Shown here in pieces: positions 6,920 through 9,290 of a stretch of 9,290 nt of DNA; the first letter of the stretch is position 1; each line of letters begins with the position of its first letter. Both the position numbers and the translations under genes were made by a program. Origin of the DNA: an uncultured Lachnospiraceae bacterium (GTDB taxonomy: Bacteria > Bacillota > Clostridia > Lachnospirales > Lachnospiraceae); assembly GCA_902782655.1 (NCBI GenBank), contig CACZNY010000286.1, forward strand, positions 1 to 9,290, written 5' to 3'. The notes beneath the pieces were generated by a model that did no database searches, was not told where the DNA came from, and saw nothing but the letters and a program-made list of their open reading frames with translations.

Positions 6920-6948
6920 CCGGTCTCATTCTTTGACCGGCCAAAGAA
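6920..6948 (-). promoter_or_regulatory. Two mutually exclusive hairpins after the CAP gene
   Basis: In the minus sense, TTCTTTG (6942-6948) pairs with CAAAGAA (6929-6935) around a 6-nt loop. Alternatively CCGGTC (6935-6940) pairs with GACCGG (6920-6925) around a 9-nt loop. The second stem uses the loop of the first, so both cannot form at once. Together with the GC-rich hairpin at 6878-6902 this resembles an attenuator layout, but the sequence names no ligand and no leader peptide is convincing. Confidence 0.4.
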
Positions 6949-6963
6949 CTCTGTTTCTTCCCT

Positions 6964-7515
6964 TCAGTTTGAAAACAGGTACGCCGTGGTGAGCTTTGTC
7001 CCGTTCCCGGTATCCGCCACATTAGTCCTTATCCCCACCTTGGTGAAGGAGCCGAAGGTCATATTGTCGTAATGCGTAGGCGAAGCAACGAGGTTATCGA
7101 ACATTATCTGCGCCGCCTTCTCCTGCTCCTCCTGCGAATAACTGAACTCCGGCATGGTCACATAGGAAAGATTCTCTCCTCTCCACTTGTTGGGCGGTAT
7201 CATATCGCAGCCCTGTGCACCGTTCGGTCTTGTATGCGACCATTTCGAGGTAGCCTCGACTGCTCTGGTAGCTGCGTATGAATTGAGCGTCGTGTCGATG
7301 GAAAGACTTCCCACGCCTACGGAAGCCCTGAGTTCATTCATTTTTTGAAGCATCAGGTTGTCCAGTATGTTCACGTTTGATGAATTAAGCCGCGATGCCC
7401 CGATCGCCTCGGTACTCTTTGCCTCTCCCTCCCTGGCTATGACGCTTGCCACGGGAAATGTCACTAATACTACGGCTAAAGTAAATCCAATGAATGCTCC
7501 ATATATCTTTTTCAT
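6964..7515 (-). CDS. Secreted CAP/SCP-domain protein under c-di-GMP riboswitch control
   Basis: This 183-residue exported protein has a signal peptide at 1-27: positive MKK, a hydrophobic core (7-25), and a likely signal peptidase I cut after VIA27. No lipobox cysteine, LPXTG motif or extra anchor is seen, so it is probably released or loosely surface-bound. The CAP (SCP/PR-1) domain covers about 52-182. Its cavity residues are H94 in SHTRPNG, E114 in GENLSY and H148 in SPTHYDNM, followed by KVGI (159-162). Most bacterial CAP proteins lack a known substrate; proposed roles are lipid or peptide binding, adhesion or proteolysis. The start has a near-ideal AAGGAGG six nucleotides upstream. The 5' leader contains a GEMM-I riboswitch and a clear promoter, so c-di-GMP probably adjusts its production. 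It stands as its own unit between the purF-like gene and azlC. Confidence 0.9.
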   Translation of the reverse strand: MKKIYGAFIGFTLAVVLVTFPVASVIAREGEAKSTEAIGASRLNSSNVNILDNLMLQKMNELRASVGVGSLSIDTTLNSYAATRAVEATSKWSHTRPNGAQGCDMIPPNKWRGENLSYVTMPEFSYSQEEQEKAAQIMFDNLVASPTHYDNMTFGSFTKVGIRTNVADTGNGTKLTTAYLFSN

Positions 7516-7526
7516 GTCGTTCCTCC

Positions 7527-7544
7527 TTCTTCATCCCTGAAGAA
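7527..7544 (-). promoter_or_regulatory. Small stem overlapping the RBS of the CAP gene
   Basis: In the minus sense, TTCTTC (7539-7544) pairs with GAAGAA (7527-7532) around a 6-nt loop. The stem covers the first two bases of AAGGAGG (7522-7528). No T-rich terminator lies between the riboswitch and the ATG, so a translational switch through access to this RBS is more likely than transcription termination. This is inference. Confidence 0.35.
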
Positions 7545-7554
7545 CCGAACCTCA

Positions 7555-7621
7555 TGGCAGCCGGCTGTCTGCCTGCGGCAGACCCTTAGCTTTGCGTCCC
7601 TGTCTCACGGCAGGTTTGCCT
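7555..7621 (-). promoter_or_regulatory. Cyclic di-GMP-I riboswitch (GEMM-I)
   Basis: The minus strand carries the GEMM-I signature in order: GGCAAACC (7613-7620); a stem CCTG/CAGG capped by a GTGA (GNRA) tetraloop (7599-7614); the invariant GGGACGCAAAGC (7589-7600); a stem GTCTGCC/GGCAGAC with a 3-nt loop (7567-7583); and the closing GCCGGCTGCC (7556-7565), whose TGCC can pair with the opening GGCA. This class senses the second messenger c-di-GMP. It lies about 40 nt before the CAP-gene ATG and about 50 nt after the predicted transcription start. Confidence 0.92.
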
Positions 7622-7634
7622 TTTTTATCAGTCC

Positions 7635-7658
7635 CTGTCTGTCCTGTACTGCAGACAG
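7635..7658 (-). promoter_or_regulatory. 5' leader hairpin ahead of the riboswitch
   Basis: In the minus sense, CTGTCTG (7652-7658) pairs with CAGACAG (7635-7641), a perfect 7-bp stem with a 10-nt loop, about 16 nt after the predicted transcription start. It may stabilise the transcript or compete with the aptamer, because its strands share sequence with aptamer segments (see findings). Confidence 0.5.
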
Positions 7659-7680
7659 AACTTATGTTTTCCTAATCACA

Positions 7681-7709
7681 ATGATAAGACTTCCGGGACT
7701 CTAAGTCAA
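7681..7709 (-). promoter_or_regulatory. Sigma-A promoter of the riboswitch-CAP unit
   Basis: In the minus sense, -35 TTGACT (7704-7709) and -10 TATCAT (7681-7686) are separated by exactly 17 nt, each matching consensus at five of six bases. Transcription would start near 7674, giving a leader of about 160 nt that contains the hairpin and the c-di-GMP aptamer. Confidence 0.7.
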
Positions 7710-7765
7710 CCGGATAGCCTGTACCAAATTCAAAACATATGTTCGGCAATAGGTCTGATGCCGTA

Positions 7766-9187
7766 TCAATCCTCCCTGCCGTTCCAGCAGTAGGTACAGA
7801 GCCTTGTCCTGTCGATGCCGCAGGAGTCCAGCATATCATCAAGCCTGTTGAATCTAAGGCTTGTGAAGCCGAGCTGCCGCCTGATATCCTCCACCATCCT
7901 GTCGTATCTTTCCGAGTCGGGATCGGCATAGTCATCAAGCACGGCTCTCTCCACCTCCTGCCCCTCCTCCTTATTCACCATTCGCCTCGCTATCAGCTCA
8001 AGCTCCGAGGTGGATCTTGAAAAATTGATATACTTGCAGCCGAACATTATCGGCGGGCAGGCAGGACGGACATGCACCTCCTTCGCGCCCGAATTATACA
8101 GGAACTGCGTGGTCTCCCTAAGCTGCGTCCCCCGTACTATGGAATCATCTATAAGGAGTATCCTGTTGCCGTCGATGAGCTCATGGACGGGTATCAGCTT
8201 CATCCTCGCTATCATATCCCGTCTCGACTGTATGGTCGGCATGAAGGATCTGGGCCAGGTAGGGGTATACTTGATAAAGGGTCTTGAAAAGGGAACCCCT
8301 GACTCATTGGCATATCCCACCGCATGGGCAGTGCCCGAATCAGGTACGCCCGCGACTATGTCTATCTCGGATCTTGTCATCATATCCCTGTCCGCCATGT
8401 GCTGGCCGCAGCGGTATCTCATCTGCTCCACCGAGACACCCTCATAGCCTGAGGACGGATATCCGTAATAAACCCAGAGGAAGGTACAGATCTTCATCTT
8501 ATCACCGGGCTTTACAAGGGTCTTCACCTCCTCGGGGGTCATTATCACGACCTCGCCGGGGCCAAGCTCCTTATAATCCCTGTAGCCCAGATTCAGATAG
8601 GCGAATTTCTCAAAGGAAGCACAGAAGCCATCGTCCTTTACTCCTATGGTCAGAGGCGTCCTGCCGAGCCTGTCCCTGGCACAGTAAATACCCTTTGGCG
8701 TCAGCAGGAGCATGGTCATCGAGCCGTCTATGGCCTCCTGCGCGTATTTTATCCCGTCTATGATATTGTCCTTCTGATTTATGAGCGCCGCTACCAGCTC
8801 CGTTGCATTGATGGAGCCTCCGCTCATCTCAAGGAAGTGGGTGCCCGAGGATCTGATCACCTCCTCCGAAAGCTGCTCGATATTATTTATCTTTCCCACA
8901 GTGGTGATGGCAAAGGTACCGTGATGTGAACGCACGATAAGGGGCTGGGGCTCGTAATCAGAGATGCAGCCTATGCCCGTATTGCCCTTCATCTCATGGA
9001 AATCCGATTCAAACTTCGTCCTGAAGGGTGAATTCTCTATATTGTGGATCGCCCTGTTGAAGCCCTCCTTACTGTCAAAAACAGCCATCCCGGCCCGTCT
9101 TGTGCCGAGATGCGAATGGTAGTCCGTACCGAAATACAGATCAAAAACACAGTCGCTTTTCAATGCCGCAGCAAAAAATCCGCCCAT
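7766..9187 (-). CDS. PurF-like amidophosphoribosyltransferase paralogue lacking glutaminase residues
   Basis: The 473-residue protein has an N-terminal class II glutamine amidotransferase-like fold (1-225) and a C-terminal type I phosphoribosyltransferase domain (about 232-440). The PRPP loop ILLIDDSIVRGT (343-354) is intact, as are VAGVPDSG (278-285) and the four cysteines matching the B. subtilis PurF [4Fe-4S] ligands (C234, C384, C464, C467). The catalytic N-terminal cysteine is absent: the protein begins MGGFF, not CGVF. Other glutaminase positions have also changed: HVR is CIS (74-76), HNGN is TVGK (96-99), and the SSDTE aspartate is alanine (INATE, 126-130). It therefore probably cannot hydrolyse glutamine and would need ammonia or another nucleophile, or have a different role. 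I recall similar MGGFF proteins in other Clostridia, annotated as PurF. The start is set by GGGGGAGG 4 nt upstream; the frame is open to 9244 but those residues overlap the previous gene. Confidence 0.88.
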   Translation of the reverse strand: MGGFFAAALKSDCVFDLYFGTDYHSHLGTRRAGMAVFDSKEGFNRAIHNIENSPFRTKFESDFHEMKGNTGIGCISDYEPQPLIVRSHHGTFAITTVGKINNIEQLSEEVIRSSGTHFLEMSGGSINATELVAALINQKDNIIDGIKYAQEAIDGSMTMLLLTPKGIYCARDRLGRTPLTIGVKDDGFCASFEKFAYLNLGYRDYKELGPGEVVIMTPEEVKTLVKPGDKMKICTFLWVYYGYPSSGYEGVSVEQMRYRCGQHMADRDMMTRSEIDIVAGVPDSGTAHAVGYANESGVPFSRPFIKYTPTWPRSFMPTIQSRRDMIARMKLIPVHELIDGNRILLIDDSIVRGTQLRETTQFLYNSGAKEVHVRPACPPIMFGCKYINFSRSTSELELIARRMVNKEEGQEVERAVLDDYADPDSERYDRMVEDIRRQLGFTSLRFNRLDDMLDSCGIDRTRLCTYCWNGRED

Positions 9188-9191
9188 TTCT

Positions 9192-9199
9192 CCTCCCCC
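9192..9199 (-). promoter_or_regulatory. RBS that sets the start of the PurF-like gene
   Basis: GGGGGAGG in the minus sense lies 4 nt before the ATG at 9185-9187 and just after the stop codon of the preceding gene. It favours this ATG over the in-frame ATGs at 9244 and 9238, which lie inside the upstream coding region. Confidence 0.65.
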
Positions 9200-9206
9200 T
9201 GTAAAC

Positions 9207-9290
9207 CTACGCCTTATCCTCCATCGCCATGCTGACATGCTCATCAGGCACGGCGTTTTCGTTGTCCTTCAAAAGCCTGCATATCTCCTC
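9207..9290 (-). CDS. 3' end of an unidentified gene (partial)
   Basis: The minus-strand frame is open from the window edge for 27 codons to a TAG at 9207-9209, ending in MAMEDKA. It stops 19 nt before the PurF-like ATG, and that gap holds the next gene's ribosome binding site, the spacing expected of an operon neighbour. The fragment is hydrophilic and helix-prone (begins EEICRLLKDNE). It is too short to identify. The other minus frames fit worse because they break or overlap the RBS. Confidence 0.6.
   Translation of the reverse strand, partial: EEICRLLKDNENAVPDEHVSMAMEDKA

Noticed and set aside
6840..7022. Minus-strand frame of 60 codons across the end of the CAP gene
   Set aside because: It overlaps the CAP gene out of frame and then crosses the hairpin region; no RBS or family features.
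7734..7743. Palindrome AACATATGTT upstream of the CAP promoter, possible operator
   Set aside because: Only 10 bp, single copy, and 25 nt upstream of the -35 box; in an AT-rich spacer this is expected by chance.
7672..7938. Minus-strand frame of 88 codons over the PurF-like 3' end and CAP promoter
   Set aside because: Out-of-frame shadow of the PurF-like gene that continues through the promoter; no RBS or recognisable features.
9188..9244. N-terminal extension of the PurF-like protein (start at 9244)
   Set aside because: The extra residues are Arg/Trp-rich, lack homologue-like sequence, lie in another frame over the end of the preceding gene, and the strong RBS sits just before the ATG at 9187.

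Overview
The window looks like a chromosomal segment of a Gram-positive anaerobe of the Clostridia, probably Lachnospiraceae-like. This is an inference from roughly even base composition, strong AGGAGG-type ribosome binding sites, tightly overlapping genes, a clostridial-type PurF paralogue and a c-di-GMP-I (GEMM) riboswitch. No rRNA, tRNA, IS element, CRISPR array or phage gene is visible.

Layout. 1-270 is non-coding: a 76-nt near-perfect hairpin (2-77), an intrinsic terminator (131-161) and a promoter. These precede the only plus-strand gene, a fumarylacetoacetate hydrolase (FAH) family enzyme (271-1137). Its 3' end overlaps by 17 bp the 3' end of a long minus-strand gene string. Read in transcription order (right to left), the minus strand carries: the last 27 codons of an unidentified gene (9207-9290); a PurF-like phosphoribosyltransferase whose glutaminase active site is erased (7766-9187); a 250-bp gap with a promoter, a leader hairpin and a c-di-GMP riboswitch; a secreted CAP-domain protein (6964-7515); a hairpin cluster (6878-6948); then seven closely packed genes.

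The seven-gene string is azlC (TTG start), azlD, a DUF308/HdeD-like membrane protein, a UbiA-family prenyltransferase resembling decaprenyl-phosphate phosphoribosyltransferase, a B12-dependent-type radical SAM protein resembling HpnJ, a HAD phosphatase, and a NUDIX-HAD fusion. Gaps are 1-30 nt, with ATGA overlaps at DUF308/UbiA and radical SAM/HAD, so the string is probably one operon.

The most interesting reading is a small membrane-lipid pathway. UbiA would join a polyprenyl phosphate to phosphoribose from PRPP, the HAD enzyme would remove the 5-phosphate, and the radical SAM enzyme would remodel the lipid-linked sugar. This is inferred from family similarity and gene order. The second notable unit is the c-di-GMP riboswitch controlling an exported CAP protein. 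The third is the PurF paralogue that keeps its PRPP site and Fe-S cysteines but has lost every glutaminase catalytic residue.
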